Shown: positions 8,109 through 16,330 of the stretch, piece after piece | Layout: each line of letters opens with the position of its first letter | Position numbering within the stretch: the stretch's first letter is position 1 | Origin: JBDTSW01 sp963799815 | GTDB taxonomy: Bacteria; Actinomycetota; Thermoleophilia; Solirubrobacterales; 70-9 | Length of the DNA: 64,000 nucleotides | Assembly: GCA_963799815.1 (NCBI GenBank) | Contig: CAWCYG010000001.1 | Coordinates: forward strand, 499,713-563,712 | Reading direction: 5' to 3' | Notes under the pieces: model-generated | The model's database searches: none | What the model was told of the DNA's origin: nothing | What the model saw: the letters and a program-made list of their open reading frames with translations, nothing else | Translations under genes and position numbers: made by a program

Positions 8109-9790
8109 ATGCTCGCCACACGTACGAAGCATCTTCTCGCTTGCCTCACCTGCGCCGTGTTGCTCGCCTTCGCGGCAGCGCCTGCGAGCGCACAAACCGC
8201 CGGCGCGCCGGGTTCTACGCCCGAGACGGTCGTTACCGGGGAGCTGCCGAAGAAGCCCGCTGACTTCAATCTGAGCGCGCGAGAGGCGATCGAGCTCGCC
8301 GACCGGGACCCGAAGGTCCGTGAGACCGCAGCCGAGACCGAGCGACCTCTCGAGACCTACGCCGAGGTCAAAGACGACTTCACCTGGCAGATCGGCTACT
8401 ACGACGGCGACGAGGAGGTCGTCCAGGTACTCGTCGACGACCCCACGCAGACCGTCCGCGAGTCATGGACCGGCATCCAGGTCGCCTGGCAGATGGCGAG
8501 GGGGTACGAGGGCCAGTTCGGCCACCTCCTGAACGCGCCATACGTCTGGCTGCCGCTCGCGGCGCTCTTCTTCTTCGGCCTCCTCGACTACCGCCGCAAG
8601 CGCAAGCTGGTCCACCTCGACCTGCTCGTCCTCCTCTCGTTCGGCATCAGCCAGTACTTCTTCGACCGCGGCGAGATCGGGATCTCCGTCCCGCTCGTCT
8701 ACCCGCCGCTCATCTACCTGCTCTGCCGAATGCTCTGGATCGGCTTCAAGGGCCAGCGCGACGGCCTCAACCCAACCGCCCCGGTCGCCTGGCTCGCGAT
8801 CGCGACGATGTTCCTGATCGGCTTCCGCGTCACCCTCAACATCGCCGACTCCGGAGTCATCGACGTCGGCTACGCCGGCACCATCGGCGCCGACCGCATC
8901 ACCCACGGCCAACCCCTCTACGGCGAGGGCGCCTTCCCCGACGACAACCCAACCGGCGACACCTACGGCCCCGCCAACTACGCCGCCTACGTCCCGTTCG
9001 AGCTGGCGCTGCCGTGGGAGGGGGAGTGGGACTGCGCTGCCATCCGCCCACGGCGCGGCGATCTTCTTCGACCTGGCGACGATCGCGGGGCTGTTCGTGC
9101 TCGGGCGCCGGATGGGGGGCACGCGGCGTCGGCGTCGACCTTGGCCTTCGCGTGGTGCGCCTACCCGTACACGACCTACGCGCTGCAGTCGAACTCGAAC
9201 GACTCGCTGGTGGCGGCGCTGCTGGTGTGGGCGTTCGTGGCGTTCGCGTCACCGGTCGGGCGAGGCGTCCTGCTCGGCCTGGCGAGCATGGTCAAGTTCG
9301 CACCGCTTGCGCTGGCGCCGCTGTTCGCGACGGGGGAGCGAGGGCTGGCTGACCGCCTACGTGGCGGAGGCGCAGCATGGCGAATCCCCCGATCGTGGGC
9401 GCGACCAATCCTCGCCTTCAGCGCCGCCTTCGCCGCGGTCCTGGCCCTGACCCTCGCCTGGCCGGCAATCGACCCCGGCCTCGCCACCTTCTACGACCGC
9501 ACGCTCGAATCCCAGCTCGACCGCGAGAGCCCGTTCAGCATCTGGGGCCAGGAGCCGAGCCTGGACTGGCTTCAGACGAGTCGTGAGGGCATTCGGCTCT
9601 CGGCCTGGCGGTCCTCGTCGCGTTCATCCCTCGGCGCCGCTCACTGGCTCAGCTCGCCGCCCTCTCCGCGGCGGTCCTGATCACGACTCAGCTAGGTGTC
9701 GACCACTGGTTCTATCTGTATCTGCCGTGGTTTCTCGGGCTCGTGATGGTTGGATGCGTGCGGCTCGCTGAAAGCCCGCCGGGCTCATAA
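8109..9790 (+). CDS. Polytopic membrane glycosyltransferase-like protein, frameshifted, 3' end fused into a tRNA fragment
   Basis: From ATG 8109 (GTG 8094 is an alternative) there is a signal peptide (LLACLTCAVLLAFAAAPASA), an extracytoplasmic region of about 120 residues, then many TM helices. LGLASMVKFAPLALAPLFA and YPYTTYALQSNSND resemble DUF2029/GT87-type polyprenyl-phosphate-sugar mannosyltransferases. The frame slips at about 9035 and back at about 9118 (restoring FFDLATIAGLFVLGRRM), then again near 9590. The last frame reads WFYLYLPWFLGLVMVG and stops on the TAA inside the tRNA-like anticodon loop at 9788-9790. The native C-terminus has therefore probably been replaced. Acceptor and donor are unknown. 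Confidence 0.6.
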
Positions 9791-9825
9791 CCCGGAGGTC
9801 GCGGGTTCAAATCCCGCCCCCGCTA
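9779..9825 (+). other. 3' half of an initiator tRNA (CAT anticodon), putative attachment site
   Basis: The anticodon arm CCGGG-CTCATAA-CCCGG has three consecutive G-C pairs, the hallmark of initiator tRNA. A standard variable loop, a perfect T arm (GCGGG-TTCAAAT-CCCGC) and a 3' acceptor strand CCCCGCT plus A follow. The matching 5' acceptor strand is absent at the expected place near 9753, and the D arm is only vaguely similar, so this is a tRNA 3' half and not a functional gene. Such fragments are the usual footprint of tyrosine-recombinase integration. It borders the accessory island. Confidence 0.7.
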
Positions 9826-9908
9826 TGTCAGTCCGGCGTTCTCTCTGGCCGCGCCTTCCGGGCATCAACCGGGCATCATCTGCGTGCGAGCGCCCCCGTC
9901 TCGTGCAG

Positions 9909-9930
9909 CTTCAGCGAATCGTCGCTGAAG
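9909..9930. promoter_or_regulatory. Perfect inverted repeat ahead of the island
   Basis: CTTCAGCGA-ATCG-TCGCTGAAG is a perfect 9-bp dyad with a 4-base spacer, 35 bases before the first island gene. There is no T run, so an operator or attachment-related site is as likely as a terminator. The rest of 9826-9964 shows no ORF I would support. Confidence 0.45.
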
Positions 9931-9964
9931 TGTCACAAATGCTCCCGCTCGTGACTTAGACCCT

Positions 9965-10582
9965 ATGCGCATGGACTTCAGGACTCATCTGGATGAAGAG
10001 GTCGACCGCATGGTCGATGAGCGTTTCCCGGAGGGTCTGGCCCGCGCGCTCGAAGGGCAGTTCCCTGACGCGGCGCACGCCGACTACGAGGACGCCGTGT
10101 CGGCAGGGTTCGAGCAGCTCGTGCGCAAGTCCCAGGACCGGCCACTCGAAAGCCCGCGCGGTTACGTTACGACCGTCGCGGTGAACGCGATGAAGCGCCG
10201 GCTGCGCCGGGCGGCGATCCAGCAGCTCGCTCACATCGACCCCGACCGCGAGGACGATGGCGACGATCCGCTCGACGCCTACACCGACCCTTGGAGTGAC
10301 CCCGTTGCCGAGGAGGCGCTGTTGGGGGATGCCTACACCTTCATGCAGGGACTCATCGACGCATGGCCGATCGCGAACCACAAGGTGACCATGCGTCTGG
10401 TGCTTGCCGCTGCCAGGCTCGGCGAGCCGCTTTCCAGCGAGGAGCTCGCCGAACGGCTCGAGGATCTCCTGGGCCAAGAGGTCAGTCCCGAGACCGCCCG
10501 CCAGTGGCGTCATCGCGCTCTGAAGCGCCTGAGGCGCGAACTTATCGATGCCGACCTGATCGAAGATACGGAGGAGCAATGA
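9965..10582 (+). CDS. Sigma-70-like regulator
   Basis: The 205-residue protein starts at ATG 9965. DYEDAVSAGFEQLVRKSQ followed by ESPRGYVTTVAVNAMKRRLRRA matches sigma region 2 (the Asp-rich core-binding helix and the YV..A.N...R.LRR helix). The C-terminal segment SPETARQWRHRALKRLRREL resembles the recognition helix of region 4, though shorter and more basic than usual. It may be a stand-alone ECF-like sigma factor or a DNA-binding relative. It overlaps the next gene by ATGA, so the two are probably translated together. Confidence 0.62.
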   Translation: MRMDFRTHLDEEVDRMVDERFPEGLARALEGQFPDAAHADYEDAVSAGFEQLVRKSQDRPLESPRGYVTTVAVNAMKRRLRRAAIQQLAHIDPDREDDGDDPLDAYTDPWSDPVAEEALLGDAYTFMQGLIDAWPIANHKVTMRLVLAAARLGEPLSSEELAERLEDLLGQEVSPETARQWRHRALKRLRRELIDADLIEDTEEQ

Positions 10583-11995
10583 ACGACAACTCGAACGCCG
10601 AGGTTTCGCCGGCTGCGCTGCGCGAACTGATCGAGAGTGCGACGGAGCTCTCAGAGGACCAGGGCGAGCTCGTTAGTGTCGCCGTCCGGGAGGCCGTTGA
10701 GCGACCGCTCGATGAAGAGCGGGCCCGACGGTTGTACACACGGATCCTCAAGATCCTGCGTGGCTACGACAGCGCCGAGCTGAGCGATGCGGACCGCGAG
10801 CGCATCGCCGACGAGGTTCGAGCCGAGGTCGAGAAGGTCGTGTCCGCCGTGCCGAGGCCGGTGCGGGAGGGGGGCGTGCCGTTCCTGACCTTCAACGGTC
10901 TCGCCCCGCGCGACGTACTGCCGGTACCGGCGTTCAACAACAAGACCATCCCGATGGTCGAGGGCTACGTTGACGTCGAGACTCTCCAGCTCTGGCCTGG
11001 GAACCATCGCCTCGCGCTCCTTGTTGCCGAGTTCGAGGAAACCAACTCGCGCTCACCGGAGCCCGAGGAGCTCGTCCAGCTCATGCAGGGCTCCATCCTT
11101 ATGAAGGGGGTGAAGAACCCGACCGACCCGTTCAAGCTCAAGCCGCTCGCGGACAGCATCGCCCGCAAGGGTGTCGAGGTCCCGCCGATTGTCACCTACG
11201 ACGGCGAGCCGAAGGACGGCAACCGGCGGATCGCGGCGTCGCTGTTGGTCGTGCACGGCAAGGACTACACCGCGGCGCAGAAGGAGCTGGCGCGCTGCAT
11301 CCGCGTCTGGCGGGCACCGGAGGGCACGACCGACGACCAGTTCGAGGCGATCGTCGTCTCCCGCAACTTCGAGAGCGACCACAAGGAGCCTTGGCCCGAG
11401 TTCATCAAGGGTCGACTGGTCGTCAGGAGTACGACCTGCGGAAGCGCCAGATCAAGGGCCGGATCACGCGCCGAGCTCAAGCGAATCCGCGAAGAGCTCG
11501 CCAAGGATTTCGCGATCAAGCCCGCGGAGGTCGACCGCTACGACAAGATGGTCTATTGGGCCGACGACTTCAGCGCCTACAACCTGGAAATGGGCCGCGA
11601 CGCTGCGGCGGTTCGACATACGGCTGAGAAGAATTTCCAGTGGTTCTACGAACTCGATGCGGGGCGCGGCAATGAGAAGCTGACGCGCAAGCTCGACACC
11701 GACGACGAGCTGAAGGCCGTCGTCTACGACCTGATGTTCGACCTGCTGGACAGCGGGCACAAGTCCGCGAACCTCTACCGCGTCGTCAACGACGCTGAGA
11801 CGGCGCAGATGCTGCTCAAGGCGCACGAGATGAAGGACCGCGACCCTGAGAGGCGCTCGAGCTCATCGAGGACGCGATCACCGAGGCAAGCGCCGGAACG
11901 TCAAGCGTCGGTCGATCGGCTTCGAGGACTACCTCAAGACGATGGTCGATCGGCTCGGCTCGACGCCGCCTGACCAGTGGGAACCTCGATACTGA
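10579..11995 (+). CDS. ParB-like domain protein (frameshifted)
   Basis: Translation starts at ATG 10579 after GGAGGAG. An acidic helical N-terminus (about 1-95) precedes a ParB/sulfiredoxin-like core: PLADSIARKGVEVPPIVTYD followed by the signature DGNRR at about 213-217 and a conserved CIRVWRAP. This type of domain binds or hydrolyses a nucleotide and is common in plasmid, phage and DNA-modification loci. Frame slips occur near 11415-11475 and twice near 11850-11905. With the last two corrected the protein ends FEDYLKTMVDRLGS...WEPRY at TGA 11993-11995. Exact role is unknown. Confidence 0.65.
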
Positions 11996-12094
11996 GCTGC
12001 TGCTCGAGGTGCGTCGGATCCTGAGTCGTCACTCGGCGCGGTCGACGCACAGCTCTCGGTTCGGCGCGCCCACGGCGAGAACGTGGAGGCGTGA
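11994..12094 (+). pseudogene. Short coding-like fragment in the island
   Basis: Codons from 11994 read ELLLEVRRIL, and after a one-base slip another frame reads SLGAVDAQLSVRRAHGENVEA to a TGA at 12092-12094. No start codon fits. It overlaps the previous stop and the next GTG, so it may be a very small gene damaged by indels, or chance. Confidence 0.25.
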
Positions 12095-12307
12095 TCCCAG
12101 CCGAGGTCAAATCGCGTTCGGACCGCTCGGGCGTCGAGATCGTGTCCGACCGTTCGCCGCGGGAGCTCGCTGCGCGGCTGCGGGCCCAGGACCTGCCGCT
12201 GCGGCTGCGCCGGGCGGCGGTTGGAGCTGACGTTCGACGAAGCGGCGGCGCTGCTGGGCCGCACGGCGAGGAGCTGGATTGGTCAGCCGGACGCGGCGGG
12301 CGGGTAA
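12091..12307 (+). CDS. Small putative DNA-binding protein (frameshifted)
   Basis: GTG 12091 overlaps a TGA (GTGA). The first frame reads IPAEVKSRSDRSGVEIVSD; after a slip near 12222 it continues LTFDEAAALLGRTARSW and stops at TAA 12305-12307. The LTFDEAAALLG segment looks like the start of an excisionase/MerR-type helix-turn-helix. About 70 residues. Assignment is tentative. Confidence 0.35.
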
Positions 12308-13808
12308 GAATCGCGAGCGGGTGCGGGACACGGCGACGTCCGTGCCGCAGCGCGCGGTGGAGCGCGCATCGCGCGAGGAGCTGCTCGCCGGCCTGCCGGA
12401 TCGCCCGATGCTGACCCTCCTCGATGACCACCAGTTGCGCAACGTCGCGCTGATGGTCCGCCGACGGCTGGGGCGCGTGCATCTTCGACGAGCAGGGCAC
12501 GGGCAAGACGCCGACGTTGATCGCAGCATTCGACGTGCTCGCGGAGCGCGAACGAGGCCGACGTGCTGCTGGTCGTCGCCCCGAAGTCGATGGTCGGCGA
12601 GTGGGCGGCCGAGTTCCGCCGGTTCACCGGCGACCTCTACCGCGTCGCAGTCGTCGAAGGCAGCCGGCGCAGCGGGCCGCGGCGCTCGCCTCCGGCGTCG
12701 ACATCGTCGTCGTCAACTACGAGGGCGTCGTCGCGCAGCGAACGACCTGCGACTACTCGCCGGCCGGTCCCGCGTGGTGCTGGCGGTCGATGAGTCGTTC
12801 AACGTAAAGAACCCGGAGGCCGCGCGGACGGCCGCGGTTGGCGACCTCCGTGAGTGGTGCGTGCGTTGCTTCGCGCTGTGCGGGACGCCGGCGCCGAACT
12901 CGCCGCGTGATCTCGTCGCGCAGGTCGACCTCGTCGACTTCGGCTACACGTTCGCGGGGGTCGATTCGCCGATGAGGCCGACCGCGACCGCGCTCTGATT
13001 ACGAGCGCGATGCACAACGCGCGGCTTGTTCACGCGCAACCTCAAGCAGGTAGTGCTTCCGGAGCTGCCCGGCCGGCAATTCAGCGAGGTACGCGTGCCG
13101 ATTCGAGGGCCAGCAGGGCCGTCTGTACGCGCAAGCGCTCGACGGGCTTGATCGATGAGTTGCAAAGCGTCGACGACGCCGAGTTCGACGGCGGCGGATG
13201 GCGTTCTGCGAGCGTCGTAACGCGCTTCTCCGCCTGTGCTCGCATCCCGGCGGCGTCGTCAGCGAGCTACGACGAACGCCCGCGAAATTCGCCGCGCTCG
13301 ATGAGCTTCTGGCCGACCGTACTCGGTCGCGGCGAGAAGGTCGTCCTGTGGTCCTTCTACCGGGCGAGCCTCGATCTGCTCGCCGACGCGTTACGCCCAC
13401 CACGGTCTCGCGCGGATCGACGGGTCGATCGGCGACGTCGCGGCGCGTCGAGACGCCGTGCGACGCTTCCAGGACGACGACGAGACGATGGTCTTCCTCG
13501 GCAATCCGGCGGCCGCCGGCGCCGGCCTCACGTTGCACCGCTCGCGCGGTCGCCGTCTACGAGTCCTTTTCGAACCAGGCGGCGCACTTCATGCAGAGCC
13601 TCGACCGCATCCATCGCCGCGGCCAAGACCGCAGGTCGAGTACGTCGTCCTGCTTTGCGAGGATTCGTTCGAGGAGGACGAGTACGCGCGGATCCTGTCG
13701 AAGGTCGACTCGCAGGCCGACCTGCTTGGCGATCCGCGGCCGCACCGACCCACGCGCACGCTGATGCTCGATGAACTGCTCGACGCCCGCCGCCGCATCC
13801 GGGACTGA
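12279..13808 (+). CDS. SNF2/SF2-family helicase (multiple frameshifts)
   Basis: Pieces in all three frames assemble into one superfamily 2 ATPase. They include DDHQLRNVALM (Q-motif-like entry), IFDEQGTGKTPTLIA (Walker A), LLVVAPKSMVGEWAAEFRRF (motif Ia), VVLAVDESFNVKNPEA (Walker B, DES where DEAH is usual), LCGTPAPNSPRDL (motif III) and KVVLWSFYRASLDLLADAL. FLGNPAAAGAGLTLH and SLDRIHRRGQDRQVEYVVLL are motifs V and VI. Start TTG 12279 is tentative. At least six indels interrupt it. Such ATPases remodel or translocate on DNA and occur in phages and defence systems. It ends TGATG against the nuclease-like gene. Confidence 0.7.
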
Positions 13809-14479
13809 TGGGCGCGCCGACCGCTGAGCACGAGACGAGGGTCGATGAGCTGCGCACGCTCGCCTCCCTCTCGGGCTTCACGGTCGACATGCAACTCCCG
13901 TGGCGGTTGCGACCAGACGTGGTGCGGCTCTGCCCAGTCAACCTCGCGCTCTTCGTCGGGGACGCGAAGCACACCGAGAACCACAACCGCCCGGAAACGC
14001 GGCGCCGGTTGCGTTGGTACTTCACAGCGCTCGCCGGGCTCCCCGACCCTGCCTTCCCGGTGACCGTCGCGCTTGCTGTGCCCGCCGGCCAAGAATCCGA
14101 AGCGTGGGGCAGGCTGCTGGTCACGGCCGCTGCTGGCCGGATGGCGTGCGACCCGCCGCGGAGCACTGTCATCGGCCGCACCATCATCGTCGCGATGCTG
14201 GCCACCCAGGCACGGGGCGACCGGTGGCGCCCGTACAGTGACCGGACGTGGTTGGCAGAGATCAACAGCGTCCTCTGCGTGCCATCGATCTCTTCTGCGG
14301 CGCCGGCGGACTCACCGAGGGCTTCCGACCGGCGGGCTACGAGATCACGTACGCGCTCGACAAGGACCAGGATTCGGTCGAGACCTACCGGGCAACCACC
14401 CGGGGGTAAACGCGGAGTGCGCGTCCATCACGGACCGCACCCCAGAGCAGATTGCGGAGCTCGCCGGGGGCGAAGTTGA
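13808..14479 (+). CDS. PD-(D/E)XK nuclease-like protein, C-terminal boundary uncertain
   Basis: ATG 13808 overlaps the helicase stop. The protein has an RPDVVRL strand followed by LALFVGDAKHTE, giving the D...(D/E)xK spacing of restriction-endonuclease-fold nucleases, and an N-terminal helix ETRVDELRTLASLSG. No named family is recognised. The open frame runs to 14479, but the methyltransferase opens at about 14248 in another frame, so the true end is probably between 14241 (stop in the shifted frame) and about 14290. Position directly before a cytosine methyltransferase suggests a restriction role; this is inference. Confidence 0.5.
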   Translation: MGAPTAEHETRVDELRTLASLSGFTVDMQLPWRLRPDVVRLCPVNLALFVGDAKHTENHNRPETRRRLRWYFTALAGLPDPAFPVTVALAVPAGQESEAWGRLLVTAAAGRMACDPPRSTVIGRTIIVAMLATQARGDRWRPYSDRTWLAEINSVLCVPSISSAAPADSPRASDRRATRSRTRSTRTRIRSRPTGQPPGGKRGVRVHHGPHPRADCGARRGRS

Positions 14480-15928
14480 CGTCGTCGTCGGTGGCCCGAG
14501 CTGTCAAACCTTCAGCACCGCGGGTCGCAGGAATGGCTGGGTGCGCAAGGGCGACCCGCGCAACGACCTGTGGAAACAGATGTTGGCAATAGTTGCGCAC
14601 CTCGAGCCCAAAGCGTTCCTGCTGGAGAACGTCCCGGGCATGGTCTACTGGAAGCGCGGCGAGTTCGGCGCGGAGGTCCTCGACGCGTTTAGCCGGCTCG
14701 GCTACGCCGTGTCGAAGGAGATCTTGCTCTCAGCCGACTATGGCGTGCCGCAGCGTCGTCGCCGGCTGTTCCTGGTCGGCGTGCTCGGCGACGAGTCGTT
14801 CACGTTCCCAGAGCTCACGCATATGGGCGGCTGGCGCCGCGATCCCTCGACGTGTGGGAGCGGAAGCGGGAAGAGAAGGGCCTGCTTCGGCACATCCGCC
14901 TATGGGAGGCGATTGGTGACCTCCCTCCCGCCACACGAGAGGGCCGGGTCTCGGCTGTCTCTGACGCAGGACGCCTAACGCCTTTTTCTCGTCTGATGAG
15001 GGGCCGTCGGCGCACCGGCGAGATCACCGGCCATGCCCCGTTCCCAATAGCCGCTGATCACTTGGAACTGATCAAGCACGTGCCGCAAGGCGGCACATGG
15101 CGTGACATCCCCCGCCACCTGCTCCCGGACCGATACCGCGGTATGCGTCGCACCGATAGCACCAACCTCCTCGGAAGACTGGATCCGGATCTGCCGAGCT
15201 ACACGGTCACGACCCAGTTCAACAACGTGACGACGGGGTGTTTCACTCACCCGTATTACGACCGCGCATTGACGCCCCGCGAAGCGGCGCGTCTACAGAC
15301 GTTCCCGGATCGCTACGAGTTCAGCGGCTCGGGCACCTCGATCTGCAGGCAGATCGGCAACGCGGTACCACCCCTCCTCGCGCACGTCCTGGCGGCTGCG
15401 ATTGCAGAACGGGTCATGAACCCAGACGTGGCCAAGGAGTTGCACCCGGCGCCGGCGCCGGTCAAGCCCGCGAAGCAGCTCCCGGCGCCCCCGCCGTCGA
15501 CTGGTACGACTCGGAGCCGGATGAGGCGGCAAGGCCGGCGAGACACCAAGCCGGAAGTCCTGCTCCGTCGCCACCTGACGAAACTCGGTTTCCGATATCG
15601 GGTCGACTGCCCGCCGGTGCGGGAAGTTAGGTCAAAGGCGGACATCGTCTTCACCCGTCAGAAGGTCGCGGTCTACGTTCACGGGTGTTTCTGGCATGGC
15701 TGCACCACGCACTCGCGGGAAACGAAGTCGAACACGAAGTGGTGGGCCGACAAGATTGAAGCCAATCGACGCCGTGATGCGAGCGTCCAGCGAAGCTTGC
15801 GCCGGCACGGGTGGTCGGTTCTCGTGGTCTGGGAACACGACGATCCCGCAAAGGCCGGGGATCGCGTGGCGCTCGCGGTCAAGAAGCGGACACCCGCGCA
15901 GGGCACGCCCCGGCTGCTTAGCGCCTGA
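14248..15928 (+). CDS. DNA C5-cytosine methyltransferase fused to Vsr endonuclease (frameshifted in the MTase part)
   Basis: GTG 14248 is the likely start (MVGRDQQRPLRAIDLFCG). Motifs in order: IDLFCGAGGLTEGF (I, AdoMet), GGPSCQTFS (IV, catalytic Cys, Ser for the second Pro), FLLENVPG (VI), YGVPQRRRRLFLVG (VIII), target-recognition region, and RQIGNAVPPLLAHVLA (X). Slips near 14392 and 14850 split the MTase. From 14852 one uninterrupted frame continues through motif X, a Pro/Ala linker and a full Vsr domain: DTKPEVLLRRHLTKLGFRYR, VAVYVHGCFWHGC, NRRRDASVQRSLRRHGW, VVWEHD. Vsr nicks at T:G mismatches arising from deaminated 5mC. Methylation and repair are usually separate genes. Confidence 0.82.
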
Positions 15929-15956
15929 GCTAGGGGGTTGGGCTGCGCCTGCGAGG

Positions 15957-15978
15957 CCCGGGGCCACGTGGCCCCGGG
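15957..15978. terminator. 22-bp perfect palindrome after the Dcm-Vsr gene
   Basis: The sequence CCCGGGGCCAC is followed directly by its reverse complement, giving a perfect 11+11 palindrome 29 bases after the Vsr stop. It would form a very stable hairpin. No T tract follows, so it may act as a bidirectional terminator between this gene and the minus-strand small ORF, or as a recombination or protein-binding site. Confidence 0.45.
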
Positions 15979-15993
15979 TCCGGGAAGAAGCTC

Positions 15994-16101
15994 TCATCGA
16001 AGCCAGTCACGAACGCGTCCAGCACTGACGCCTGGCGAAACCGCCGTAGCCGCCGCCGGCGTAAGTCCTTCGTCCTCGCCTTTGTTCTTCTGAACAGACA
16101 T
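15994..16101 (-). CDS. Possible 35-residue peptide gene with strong ribosome-binding site
   Basis: On the minus strand AAAGGAGGAGCAGC sits immediately before an ATG at 16101. The frame reads MSVQKNKGEDEGLTPAAATA and ends GRVRDWLR before TGA. The near-ideal Shine-Dalgarno is the main support. Composition (charged N-terminus, Ala-rich middle) matches no family I know. Between 16102 and 16225 I see no ORF or clear promoter. Confidence 0.35.
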   Translation of the reverse strand: MSVQKNKGEDEGLTPAAATAVSPGVSAGRVRDWLR

Positions 16102-16330
16102 GCTGCTCCTCCTTTCCGATCCGGCGCTACCTTTCGGGGCCGCTCGGTATCTCTGAAATACGGACGGATCCAGGTTCTATGCGCAGGGTCCGAAACTCGT
16201 CGCATATGACTGCGCAGTGTGTGGCTCAGAGACGGATCTGCTCGATGTGAGTGAGCAGCGGGTGACGCGCGAACTCACTCAGTTTGAGCGCAGCAGCTTC
16301 GATCTCGACTAAGGGAAAGCCGGTCGCGTC

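Noticed and set aside
9753..9825. Complete tRNA-Met gene
   Set aside because: The 5' acceptor strand complementary to CCCCGCT is absent at the expected position and the D arm is poor, so only the 3' half is tRNA.
9965..15928. DISARM or BREX assignment for the island
   Set aside because: A C5 methyltransferase and a helicase are present, but no DUF1998/DrmB-, PLD-, PglZ- or BrxC-like protein is visible, so no named system is claimed.
15930..16205. 91-codon minus-strand ORF at the island edge
   Set aside because: Arg/Pro-rich with no ribosome site, and it spans the 22-bp palindrome; the shorter frame at 16101 has the strong ribosome site instead.
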